From Actinoplanes sp. NBRC 103695 (lineage in GTDB: Bacteria > Actinomycetota > Actinomycetes > Mycobacteriales > Micromonosporaceae), in NCBI RefSeq assembly GCF_030269485.1, contig NZ_BSTL01000001.1, forward strand, positions 308,892 through 372,891: a stretch of 64,000 bases of DNA, written 5' to 3'. Below, one piece after another: positions 15,845-23,195 of the stretch (the first letter of the stretch is position 1; each line of letters starts with the position of its first letter). Below the pieces are notes generated by a model. It was not told the DNA's origin. It made no database searches and worked only from the letters and a program-made list of their open reading frames with translations. The position numbers and the translations under genes are program-made.

Positions 15845-16599
15845 CGGTCTCGCTGCGGGTGGCCGGCCTGCACTACGCCTACCCCGACGGCACACCGGCG
15901 CTGCGTGGCGTGGACCTGACCATCGCACAGGGCGAGCGGGTGGCGCTGCTCGGCCCGAACGGCGCCGGCAAGACCACCCTGGTCCTGCACCTGAACGGCA
16001 TCCTGCACGGCGGCACGGGCACCGTCTCGGTGGCCGGCGCCGCCGTGGACCCGCGCGACCGTACCGGCATCGCCGAGATCCGCCGCCGCGTCGGCATCGT
16101 CTTCCAGGACCCCGACGACCAGCTGTTCATGCCGTCGGTGGCCGAGGACGTCGCGTTCGGCCCGGCCAACCTGGGCCTGCGCGGCGCCGAGCTGGACGCC
16201 CGCGTCGACGAGGCCCTGGCGGCGGTCGGCATGGGCGCCCACCGCGACCAGGTGCCCCAGCATCTGTCCTTCGGCCAGCGCCGCCGCGTCGCCGTCGCCA
16301 CGGTCCTGGCCATGCGCCCCGAGATCCTGGTCCTCGACGAGCCGTCGTCCAACCTGGACCCGGCCAGCCGGCGCGAGCTGGCCGACATCGTCCGCTCTCT
16401 GCCGGTCACGGTGCTGATGGTCACGCACGACCTGCCGTACGCGCTCGAGCTCTGCTCCCGAGCCCTGATCCTGGACAGCGGCCGCATCGAGGCCGACGGC
16501 CCCACCCGGGACGTCCTCGCCGACACCGACCTGCTCGCCGCGCACCGCCTCGAGCTGCCCTTCGGCTTCGACCCGGTCGCGATCCCACGTAGTGCGTGA
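15841..16599 (+). CDS. cbiO: Energy-coupling factor transporter ATPase CbiO
   Basis: A 252-residue ABC ATPase. The Walker A motif is LLGPNGAGKTTL (about residues 37-48), FQDPDDQLFMPSVAEDV is the ECF-type Q-loop, the signature is LSFGQRRR, Walker B is EILVLDEPSSNLDP, and the switch His is in VTHDL. FQDPDDQLF is typical of cobalt/nickel and vitamin ECF ATPases. It terminates the cbiM-PDGLE-cbiQ-cbiO operon; no regulator or cobalamin riboswitch is evident upstream, so control of metal uptake is not visible here. Confidence 0.93.
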   Translation: MTVSLRVAGLHYAYPDGTPALRGVDLTIAQGERVALLGPNGAGKTTLVLHLNGILHGGTGTVSVAGAAVDPRDRTGIAEIRRRVGIVFQDPDDQLFMPSVAEDVAFGPANLGLRGAELDARVDEALAAVGMGAHRDQVPQHLSFGQRRRVAVATVLAMRPEILVLDEPSSNLDPASRRELADIVRSLPVTVLMVTHDLPYALELCSRALILDSGRIEADGPTRDVLADTDLLAAHRLELPFGFDPVAIPRSA

Positions 16600-16663
16600 C
16601 CCGGAGTTCAATCGATCTCTGTGAGTCTGCACACGTGTGTCGTGCGGAAGGTTGACGTGACAA

Positions 16664-16679
16664 ACATCGCTAGCGTTGT
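16664..16679. promoter_or_regulatory. Imperfect 16-bp dyad upstream of LLM gene
   Basis: ACATCGCTAGCGTTGT is an inverted repeat with one mismatched pair. It lies 40 bases before the GTG of the LLM gene and just after a TTGACG box (16652-16657) resembling a -35 element. A second palindrome, CACACGTGTG, is at 16630-16639. They are possible operator sites; no regulator is adjacent. Confidence 0.35.
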
Positions 16680-16718
16680 CGGGCTTACTGACGTGAACCG
16701 ACGAAGGGCGTTGCGACC

Positions 16719-17573
16719 GTGAAGATCGGCATTGGACTTCCGAACCAGGTGCGGGAGATGAACCCGGCTGTCATCCCGGGATGGGCCAAGCGGGCCGAGG
16801 ACGCCGGCTTCAGCACGCTCGGGACGGTCGGCCGGCTGGCGTACCCGGGTCTGAACGACACCGTGGCGCTCGCCGCCGCGGCCGGCGCGACCAGCAGCAT
16901 CGGGCTCTTCACCAACGTGCTGCTCGGGCCGGTGTGGCCGCCCGTGCTGCTGGCCAAGGAGGTCGCCGGCATCGACGCGGTGTCCGGCCACCGGCTCACC
17001 CTGGGCCTGGGCATCGGCGGGCGGGCGGACGACTTCGTCGCCGACGGCTACCCGATGAAGGGCCTGGGCAAGCGCATCGACCACGACCTCGAGATCTACC
17101 GCAGCGTGTGGAACGGCGAGCCGGTCGGCGGCGGCGACAACGCGGCCGTGCCGACGGGCACCCGGCAGGTGCCGCTGATCTTCGGCGGCATGGCCCCGGC
17201 GTCGTTCAACCGCCTGGCCAAGTGGGGCGAGGGCTACGTCGGCCCCAGCGCCCCCGCCGGAATGGTCGCCGGTGCCTTCGACGGCGCCCGCGCCGCGTGG
17301 AAGGCGGCCGGCCGGGAGGGTGAGCCGCGCCTGATCGCGATCGCCTACTTCGTGCTCGGCGACCCGGCCAAGGGCCACGACAACGTGTACGACTACTACA
17401 GCAACGTGCCGGAGTTCGCGCAGCTCGTCACCGCCAACCTGGCGAAGACGGCGGAGGAGATCCGCGAGGTGGTCAAGTCGTTCGCCGCGATCGGCGCCGA
17501 GGAGCTCATCCTCAACCCGACCACCGACGACCCGGACGACATCGAGCGCCTCGCCGAGGTCGTCCTTTCCTGA
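16719..17573 (+). CDS. LLM-class flavin/F420-dependent oxidoreductase
   Basis: A 284-residue luciferase-like TIM-barrel protein. It begins MKIGIGLPNQV and contains FSTLGTVGRLAYPGLNDTVALAAAAG, SGHRLTLGLGIGGR (the GR..LG.G.G signature) and VPLIFGGMAPASFNRLAKWGEGYVG near the middle. It lacks the long insert of SsuD and is closer to F420-dependent mer-like or flavin enzymes. A GTG start follows AAGGGCG at 16704-16710 by 8 bases. It is monocistronic: bounded by a dyad-containing promoter region and a strong hairpin downstream. The substrate is unknown. Confidence 0.87.
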   Translation: MKIGIGLPNQVREMNPAVIPGWAKRAEDAGFSTLGTVGRLAYPGLNDTVALAAAAGATSSIGLFTNVLLGPVWPPVLLAKEVAGIDAVSGHRLTLGLGIGGRADDFVADGYPMKGLGKRIDHDLEIYRSVWNGEPVGGGDNAAVPTGTRQVPLIFGGMAPASFNRLAKWGEGYVGPSAPAGMVAGAFDGARAAWKAAGREGEPRLIAIAYFVLGDPAKGHDNVYDYYSNVPEFAQLVTANLAKTAEEIREVVKSFAAIGAEELILNPTTDDPDDIERLAEVVLS

Positions 17574-17588
17574 ACTGAAACCAGGGAC

Positions 17589-17627
17589 GGGACCCCGCTG
17601 CCGGTGATCCGACAGCGGCGGGGTCCC
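17589..17627 (+). terminator. Hairpin terminator after the LLM gene
   Basis: GGGACCCCGC (17589-17598) pairs perfectly with GCGGGGTCCC (17618-17627), with further partial pairing inside. It lies 16 bases after the LLM stop. There is no U-tract, as is common in high-GC actinomycetes. Confidence 0.7.
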
Positions 17628-17647
17628 CGCGCCCATAGCGTCCCGGC

Positions 17648-18868
17648 ATGAGCATTTCATGGGGGGCTCTAGCCCTGGTGGCAACTCTGCATCTCGCGCC
17701 GGCGGCGGCTCCGGCCGCTGCCGGCGCCATCACTCTGGTCGACGTGGCCGCCGACGGCACGCCCGGCGACGGCGACAACCTCGACTGGGACATCTCCGAC
17801 AACGGCCGGTACGTGACCTTCGTGTCGGCCTCCGCCAACCTCGTCGCGGGCGACACCAACGGCGCCTACGACGTCTTCGTCCGCGATCTCGACGCCGGCA
17901 CGACCACGCTGGTCAGCGGCGGTCCGAACGGCCGGCCGGCCGACGGGCCCGCGCAGGACACCGTCATCTCCGGCAACGGCCGCTATGTCGCGTTCACCTC
18001 GTCCGCGTCGAACCTGGTCGCCGGCGACACCAACGGCAGGCGTGACGTCTTCGTCCACGACCGGCGCACCGGCGTGACCAGCCGGGCCAGCGTCGGCACC
18101 GGCAACGTGCAGTTCGACGGCATCCAGATCGGCCCCTCCCTCTCCGACAACGGCCGGTACGTGACCTTCGTCAAGTCGGATTTCCAGCACGGCAACGGTC
18201 AGGAGGTCTACCTGCGTGACCTGACGACCGGTGTCACCCGGCAGGTCTCGGTCCCGAACGGCGACGGCGCTCCGGCCGCGTTCGAGGCCGCGATCTCCGG
18301 GGACGGCAGGTGGGCGACCTTCAGCGGCACCGGCGACTACGCCGGCGACGGCGGCAGTGCGAGCGCGGTCTATCTGACCGACCTGACCTCGGGCGCGACG
18401 ACCAGGGTCAGCCCGCAGAGCAGCGGCACGGCGCCGGTGGACGCGTCCGGGCCGACCATCGACCGGACCGGCGCCAAGGTCCTGTATGCCGTGAACGCGG
18501 CGATGACCAACCTGCACCTCTACGACGCCGCCACCGGTGCCACCACCTTGGTCTCCGCGAATCGCGCGGGAACCGGCGCGGGGAACGCCGACACCTTCGC
18601 GGGTGCGCTGTCGGCCGACGGCCGCTTCGCCGCGTTCGGCTCGTCCGCGTCCGATCTGGTGCGGAACGACCCGAACGGCAACGTCAGCGACGTCTTCGTC
18701 CGCAACCTGAGCAGCGAGCGCACCATCCTGGTGGCCGGCGGCAACGGCTCCAGCGGGCGGGGCGTTCCGTCGGGCAACGGCAGCCGCGTGCTGTTCAGCT
18801 CGGAGGCGACCGACCTGGGCGCCGACCCCGGTGACGGGCGCCCGCACCTGTTCGTCAGCACCCGCTGA
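17648..18868 (+). CDS. Secreted WD40/PD40-like beta-propeller protein
   Basis: A 406-residue exported protein. A short signal-like N-terminus (MSISWGALALVATLHLAPAA, then Ala/Pro-rich to about residue 27) is followed by about six or seven blades of the form SDNGRYVTFVSASANLVAGD, TNG.YDVFVRD....TTLVS. Blades begin near residues 45, 100, 160, 215, 265 and 315. TolB-like PD40 propellers of this type are found in actinomycete envelope or secreted proteins and usually mediate protein or polymer binding. No enzymatic motif is visible. It points into repeat element C. Confidence 0.82.
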   Translation: MSISWGALALVATLHLAPAAAPAAAGAITLVDVAADGTPGDGDNLDWDISDNGRYVTFVSASANLVAGDTNGAYDVFVRDLDAGTTTLVSGGPNGRPADGPAQDTVISGNGRYVAFTSSASNLVAGDTNGRRDVFVHDRRTGVTSRASVGTGNVQFDGIQIGPSLSDNGRYVTFVKSDFQHGNGQEVYLRDLTTGVTRQVSVPNGDGAPAAFEAAISGDGRWATFSGTGDYAGDGGSASAVYLTDLTSGATTRVSPQSSGTAPVDASGPTIDRTGAKVLYAVNAAMTNLHLYDAATGATTLVSANRAGTGAGNADTFAGALSADGRFAAFGSSASDLVRNDPNGNVSDVFVRNLSSERTILVAGGNGSSGRGVPSGNGSRVLFSSEATDLGADPGDGRPHLFVSTR

Positions 18869-19077
18869 ACACTTTTCGAGGTGAAGGTCCCGGCGGTTTC
18901 GCTGGGTAAGGGTTCGGGCCGGGTTGCCGGGCGGCCCGGGCGCCTGGTCACGGTCGCTGCCGCCACCATCGCGCGGCGGCTGGTCCATGCGGGTGTGCCA
19001 TGCGTCCGGGCGCCGGCTCGCCGTTGCCGCCGCCGGTCGCGGTCGTGGCTGGTCGCGGCCGTGGCCGGTCGCGGTCG

Positions 19078-19228
19078 GTGGTAGGAGCGGGCGGTGGTGG
19101 TAGGACCGGGATGGGAGTGGTGGGTCAGGGCTGTATCGGGGTCGAAATACCGCTCTGAGCCACCACGGTTCGCGCGGGTGGTAGCTCAGAGCGGGGGAAG
19201 CTCAGTGGATAGCGCCCGGTCCTACCAC
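19078..19228. repeat. Core of element C: phased GTGGT motifs and double hairpin
   Basis: GTGGTAGGA motifs begin at 19078 and 19097, and the core begins at 19117. Unit 1 (19117-19166, 50 bp) has 17/20 complementary arms and a 10-base loop CGGGGTCGAA. An 11-bp spacer (19167-19177) follows, then unit 2 at 19178-19228 (51 bp), from GTGGTAGCTCAG to GGTCCTACCAC. Its length and internal spacing are identical to copies A and B. Confidence 0.88.
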
Positions 19229-19294
19229 CGGCCGCGGGCGTGGATGGCGCGCAAGGGCCGGGCCGGCCGTCAACGTCGCAGATGCCGCCTTGAG

Positions 19295-19422
19295 CTGCCA
19301 CCGTGCCCGGCTGCCACCGTGCCCGGCTGCCACCGTGCCCGGCTGCCACCGTGCCCGGCTGCCACCGTGCCCGGCTGCCACCGTGCCCGGCTGCCACCGT
19401 GCCCGGCTGCCACCGTGAGCGG
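19295..19422. repeat. 16-bp tandem array (8 units)
   Basis: Seven identical units CTGCCACCGTGCCCGG start at 19295, followed by a variant CTGCCACCGTGAGCGG at 19407-19422. In copy B the homologous place (about 8874-8905) holds a single related unit (GTGCCCGGCTACCACCG), so the array is an expansion specific to this copy. Identical units suggest recent slippage. The period is not a multiple of three. Confidence 0.95.
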
Positions 19423-19573
19423 CGGCAGTGACGGGTGAGCCGGCACCCGGGCGCCCGGCAAACCCGACCCGACTCCACACCCAGCGGAAACGCCGGCAGA
19501 AACGCAACGTACCGGAAACGCCGGCAGCTACGCCACGCACCAGAGATGGACGGCCGATCACCGCGAACGGTCT

Positions 19574-21022
19574 CTAATTGACCCCACCCATCAACCGGCG
19601 CAGCGGCCTCGTCAGGGCGACCATGATCAGGCCGGCTGCGATGGCGACCGCGCCGAGGACGCCGAAGTACGGCACCTCGTGGTCCTCGCTGTAGTAGTTG
19701 GCGAGCGTGCCGGACATGGCCGTGCCCAGCGCGACCGACAGGAAGAACAGCGCGACCATCTGGGTGCGGAAGGCTTCCGGCGCGAGCTTCGTGGTCACGG
19801 ACAGGCCCACCGGCGACAGCAGCAGCTCGGCCACCGTGAAGACGAACAGGATGCCGGCCAGTCCGAGCAGCGGCGCCGAGTTCGGGCCACCGCCGGCCAG
19901 CGGCAGGAACAGCAGGAACGCCACCCCCATCAGGGCGGTGCCCAGGCCGAACTTGATCGGCGTCGACGGCTGCCGGCGGCCCAGCCGCGTCCACAGCACG
20001 GTGAATACGCCGGACAGGATGATGATGAACACCGGGTTGATCGACTGCACCCAGGACACCGGCATCTCCCAGCCGAACAGGTTCCGGTCCAGCCGCTGGT
20101 CGGAGTAGACCGTGACGACCGTGAACTGCTGCTGGTAGAGACTCCAGAAGACGGCGCTCACGATGAACATCGGGATGAACGCCAGCACCCGCCGCCGCTC
20201 GGTCGCGTCGATCCGGTGGCTGCTGAGGATGACCGCGAAATACGCGACGGCGGCCACGATGCTCAGCACCACGACGATGGTGGACAGCCGCGCGGCCGGG
20301 ATCAGCCCGGCGAACGCCAGCACCGCCACCGCGACGATCCCGGCCGCGGCGATCGCGATCACCAGGGGGCGGCGCGCCGGCGGCAGCGGGTTCGCCACGT
20401 CGTTGGTCAACACCTTTCTGCCGTACGCGTACTGCGCGAGCCCGAGCGCCATGCCCACGGCGGCCAGCCCGAATCCCCAGTGGAATCCCGCCTCCTGCTG
20501 CAGCAGCCCGGTGAGCAGCGGCCCGACCAGCGCGCCCAGGTTGATGCCGAGGTAGAACAGCGAGAACCCGGCGTCCCGGCGCTCGTCCCCGGGCGCGTAG
20601 AGCGCGCCGACCAGCGTGGTGGCGGTCGCCTTGACCCCGCCGGACCCGAGCGCGACGAAGATGAGGCCGGTCGCGACGCCCGTGACGCCCGGCAGCACGG
20701 CCAGGGCGATGTGCCCGATCATGACCAGGATCGCCGAGCCGAAGAGCACCCGTTCCGGCCCGAACAGCCGGTCGGCCAGCCACGCGCCGACCACCGTGGC
20801 GAGGAAGACGCTGCCGCCGTACGCGCCCACGATGCTGGTCGCGGTGTCCTGGTCGATGCCGAGCCCGCCCTGGGCGGCCGTGTAGTACAGGTAGATCAGC
20901 AGGATGCCCTGCATGCCGTAGAACGAGAACCGCTCCCACAACTCGACGCCGAAGAGATGGGCGAGCGCGCGTGGTTGCCCGAAGAACGTCCGATCCCGCG
21001 TATCAGCATCCGTCACGGTCAT
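19574..21022 (-). CDS. POT-family proton-dependent oligopeptide transporter
   Basis: A 482-residue peptide MFS transporter. It has the POT/PTR signatures FFGQPRALAHLFGVELWERFSFYGMQGIL (helix 1, with the ExxERFSFYG motif), GAYGGSVFLATVVGAWLADR, GSGGVKATATTLVGALY and FSLFYLGINLGALVGPLLTG. About 14 hydrophobic segments are visible, ending with ALTRPLRRLMGGVN. The ATG at 21022 is chosen because the frame upstream adds no family sequence. It imports di- and tripeptides with protons. Its stop codon is adjacent to repeat element C. Confidence 0.92.
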   Translation of the reverse strand: MTVTDADTRDRTFFGQPRALAHLFGVELWERFSFYGMQGILLIYLYYTAAQGGLGIDQDTATSIVGAYGGSVFLATVVGAWLADRLFGPERVLFGSAILVMIGHIALAVLPGVTGVATGLIFVALGSGGVKATATTLVGALYAPGDERRDAGFSLFYLGINLGALVGPLLTGLLQQEAGFHWGFGLAAVGMALGLAQYAYGRKVLTNDVANPLPPARRPLVIAIAAAGIVAVAVLAFAGLIPAARLSTIVVVLSIVAAVAYFAVILSSHRIDATERRRVLAFIPMFIVSAVFWSLYQQQFTVVTVYSDQRLDRNLFGWEMPVSWVQSINPVFIIILSGVFTVLWTRLGRRQPSTPIKFGLGTALMGVAFLLFLPLAGGGPNSAPLLGLAGILFVFTVAELLLSPVGLSVTTKLAPEAFRTQMVALFFLSVALGTAMSGTLANYYSEDHEVPYFGVLGAVAIAAGLIMVALTRPLRRLMGGVN

Positions 21023-21119
21023 GCGGAGGCCGTACCCCGATTTGCCGTGATCTAGGCACCCGGAATCGTGGCCGCGTGACCTCGCCGGCAACCACCGGCC
21101 GGGCGGTTATCCTTCCGGC

Positions 21120-21818
21120 GTGCGACTGCTGAGGCGGCGGTGGGTGTGGCTGGCCGGGGGACCGATCGTCCTGCTGGTGGTGGCCGTCGTGGTGCTGGCG
21201 TTCGGATATCCGTCGGTCGCGGCCACAGCCTGTCCGCGGTGCTTCGCGATGGAGGAGCTGCGGCCGGGGCTCTTCGTGGAGGGTGGGCTCAGCGCGGCCC
21301 AGCGGGATCAGATGATCGCCGTGCAGGAGCGGGCGGGGGAACGGGTCGCCAAGTTCTACGGCGGGCGGGTGAGTGACCCGCTGCTGCTCGCCTGCTTCAC
21401 CGACGACTGCTACCGGCGGATCGGTGGCGGCGGCGAGCGGGGCGTCGCGGTGCTCAACCGGGCGGTGATGCTCTCGCCGAGGGGACTGGACCCGGTGATC
21501 GCCTCGCACGAGATGTCGCACGTCGAGTTCCATGAGCGGCTGGGCGATCGGGAGGCCGGCGTCCCGCAGTGGTTCGACGAGGGACTGGCCGTCATCGTGT
21601 CCGCCGACGAGCGCAACATCCGCCCGCCCGGCGCCGGTGACCGCTGCAAGGTCGAGCCCACCGGCGAGCTGCCGGTCACCCTCGACGACTGGCTGGCCGC
21701 CGCGACCGCCGACAAGCAGATGTACGCGAAGGCCGCCTGCGCCGTCTCCCGCTGGCTGGACACTCACGACGGCCGTAACGGCGTGCTCGAACTGGCCACG
21801 ACCGGGTGGCGTGGTTGA
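21120..21818 (+). CDS. Membrane-anchored HExxH metallopeptidase-like protein
   Basis: A 232-residue protein with one N-terminal transmembrane helix (residues about 9-30), so the rest is extracytoplasmic. The motif SHEMSHVEFHERLG (HEMSH, residues about 128-132) fits a zincin HExxH site, and VPQWFDEGLAVIVS downstream resembles the gluzincin Glu ligand region. Four to five cysteines (TACPRCF, LACFTDDCY) could form disulfides. The GTG start lies 6 bases after TATCCT (leaderless-type). The last 13 bases overlap the next gene. The substrate is unknown. Confidence 0.72.
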   Translation: MRLLRRRWVWLAGGPIVLLVVAVVVLAFGYPSVAATACPRCFAMEELRPGLFVEGGLSAAQRDQMIAVQERAGERVAKFYGGRVSDPLLLACFTDDCYRRIGGGGERGVAVLNRAVMLSPRGLDPVIASHEMSHVEFHERLGDREAGVPQWFDEGLAVIVSADERNIRPPGAGDRCKVEPTGELPVTLDDWLAAATADKQMYAKAACAVSRWLDTHDGRNGVLELATTGWRG

Positions 21819-23122
21819 TTCCCGGCAGCGGAGATGCGGCTCGCGCGGGAGAGGATTCGCCGGAGCGGGTTCAGAGCCAGGGGCAACAGCCGGACGAGCA
21901 GCTCGACGACCAGCCGGCCGAGCTGCCGATCGGCCGCCGGGTGGCGTACTGGCGGGAGCGCCGGCGGATGTCCCAGCAGGTGTTCGCGGATCGTCTCGGC
22001 AGGTCGAAGAGCTGGGTCGAGAAGGTCGAGCGTGGTGTTCGCCGGCTCGACAGGTTCACGGTCGTCAACGAGATCGCCGACGTCCTCCAGGTGGACGTCC
22101 AGCTGCTGCTGGGCAGGGCGCCGCATCGGACGGACTCCGCCCTGGTGGATCAGGTCGAGGTCGAGGAGATCCGGTCGGCTCTCGAACGGTACGAGTCGAT
22201 CGGCGCGTTCCTGGCCGGCGGGCCCGAGCCGGCCCCGGTCGACCAGCTCCGGGTCGCTGTCGGCGAGGCGTGGCGCGCCTTCCACTGTGCGCGCTACGGC
22301 GAGTTGTCCCGCAAGCTGCCGCGGTTGCTGCGTGACGTACAGACCTTGGACGCCGCCCGGCCGGACACCGCGGCCGCGCACCTGCTGAGCCAGGTCTACC
22401 AGCTCATGTCGGCCCTCCTGCGCAAGGTGGGCGAGCATGAGCTCTGCTGGGTCGCCGCCGACCGGTCGATCGCCGCGGCGTACCGCAGCGGGGACCGGCT
22501 GCTGGCCGGCGCCGGCGCCTACCGGGTCGGGGCGGCGATGCTGGCGCTGGGGCGGGTCCGTCCGGCGCTGGAGGTCAGCATCATGGTGGCGAACCGCCTC
22601 GTGGCGGGGCCGGAGCCGGAGGGCCCGGCACAGGTCGCGGTGCAGGGGATGCTGCTGCTCAACGGGGCGCTGGCGGCGGCACGTCTGGGAGACGGGGTCA
22701 CCGCTCGTGACCTGCTCGGTGGCGCCGCCCGGACAGCGGCCGAACTCGGCCACGACGCCGATCTCTACGGGACGTGGTTCGGGCCGGTCAACGTCGAGCT
22801 GCACCGGGTCTCGGCCGCGGTGGAACTCGGTGACGGGCGCATGGCCGTCGCGATCCACGAGCGTCTCGACCGGCAGGCCTTCGCCGCGATGCCGCCGGAA
22901 CGGCGCGCCCACCATCATCTCGAGGTCGCCCGCGCCTACCTGCGGATCGGGGACGCCGGGCGGGCGGGGGAGATGCTCCTGCTGGCGGATCTGGAGGCGC
23001 CGGCGGAGGTCCGGGCGCGACCGGTGGCCCACGAGGTCCTCAGCGACATCCTCCGGCGGGCCCGGGGAACCCTGCCGGCGCCGATCACCGACCTGGCGGA
23101 GACCCTCGACGTGAGCGTCTAG
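21806..23122 (+). CDS. XRE-type HTH regulator with helical repeat C-terminal domain
   Basis: A 438-residue regulator. The HTH lies at about residues 43-100 (IGRRVAYWRERRRMSQQVFADRLGRSKSWVEKVERG, then FTVVNEIADVLQVD). The remainder is an all-helical, TPR-like region with repeated Ala/Leu-rich helices (VYQLMSALLRKVG, ADRSIAAAYRSGDRLLAGA, HHHLEVARAYLRIGDAGRAGEMLL). This architecture is frequent in actinomycetes as orphan peptide- or ligand-sensing regulators. The start at 21806 overlaps the metallopeptidase gene by 13 bases; an internal start nearer the HTH is possible. Its target is unknown. Confidence 0.85.
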   Translation: MAWLIPGSGDAARAGEDSPERVQSQGQQPDEQLDDQPAELPIGRRVAYWRERRRMSQQVFADRLGRSKSWVEKVERGVRRLDRFTVVNEIADVLQVDVQLLLGRAPHRTDSALVDQVEVEEIRSALERYESIGAFLAGGPEPAPVDQLRVAVGEAWRAFHCARYGELSRKLPRLLRDVQTLDAARPDTAAAHLLSQVYQLMSALLRKVGEHELCWVAADRSIAAAYRSGDRLLAGAGAYRVGAAMLALGRVRPALEVSIMVANRLVAGPEPEGPAQVAVQGMLLLNGALAAARLGDGVTARDLLGGAARTAAELGHDADLYGTWFGPVNVELHRVSAAVELGDGRMAVAIHERLDRQAFAAMPPERRAHHHLEVARAYLRIGDAGRAGEMLLLADLEAPAEVRARPVAHEVLSDILRRARGTLPAPITDLAETLDVSV

Positions 23123-23195
23123 AAGACGGCGTCGTTCGGCCCGCGGCTCGGATACGGCCTAGGGTTGGGGGTGCCTGAGACGAGAGGGAGTTGCT

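Larger units (their letters stand above)
18889..19565. repeat. Palindromic intergenic element, copy C (with 16-bp array)
   Basis: This fills the gap between the propeller gene and the convergent POT transporter. Left end GGCGGTTTCGCTGGGTAAGG and GGGCCGGGTTGCCGGGCGG are matched by inverted right-end modules GGGCGCCCGGCAAACCCG and CACCCAGCGGAAACGCC (about 19445-19500). The right terminus ACCGCGAACGGTCTC runs to the transporter stop as in copy B. The segment 19229-19295 matches 8808-8868 of copy B almost base for base apart from small changes. No coding potential was identified. Confidence 0.85.

Noticed and set aside
19178..19228. GGTGGTAGCTCAGAGCGG as the D-arm/A-box of a tRNA gene
   Set aside because: No acceptor stem, anticodon arm or T-arm follows; the segment pairs instead with the ACCAC end of the same 51-bp unit.
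2758..19565. The palindromic elements as insertion sequences
   Set aside because: No transposase frame is inside any copy and no target-site duplication could be seen; a non-autonomous origin stays possible but unproved.
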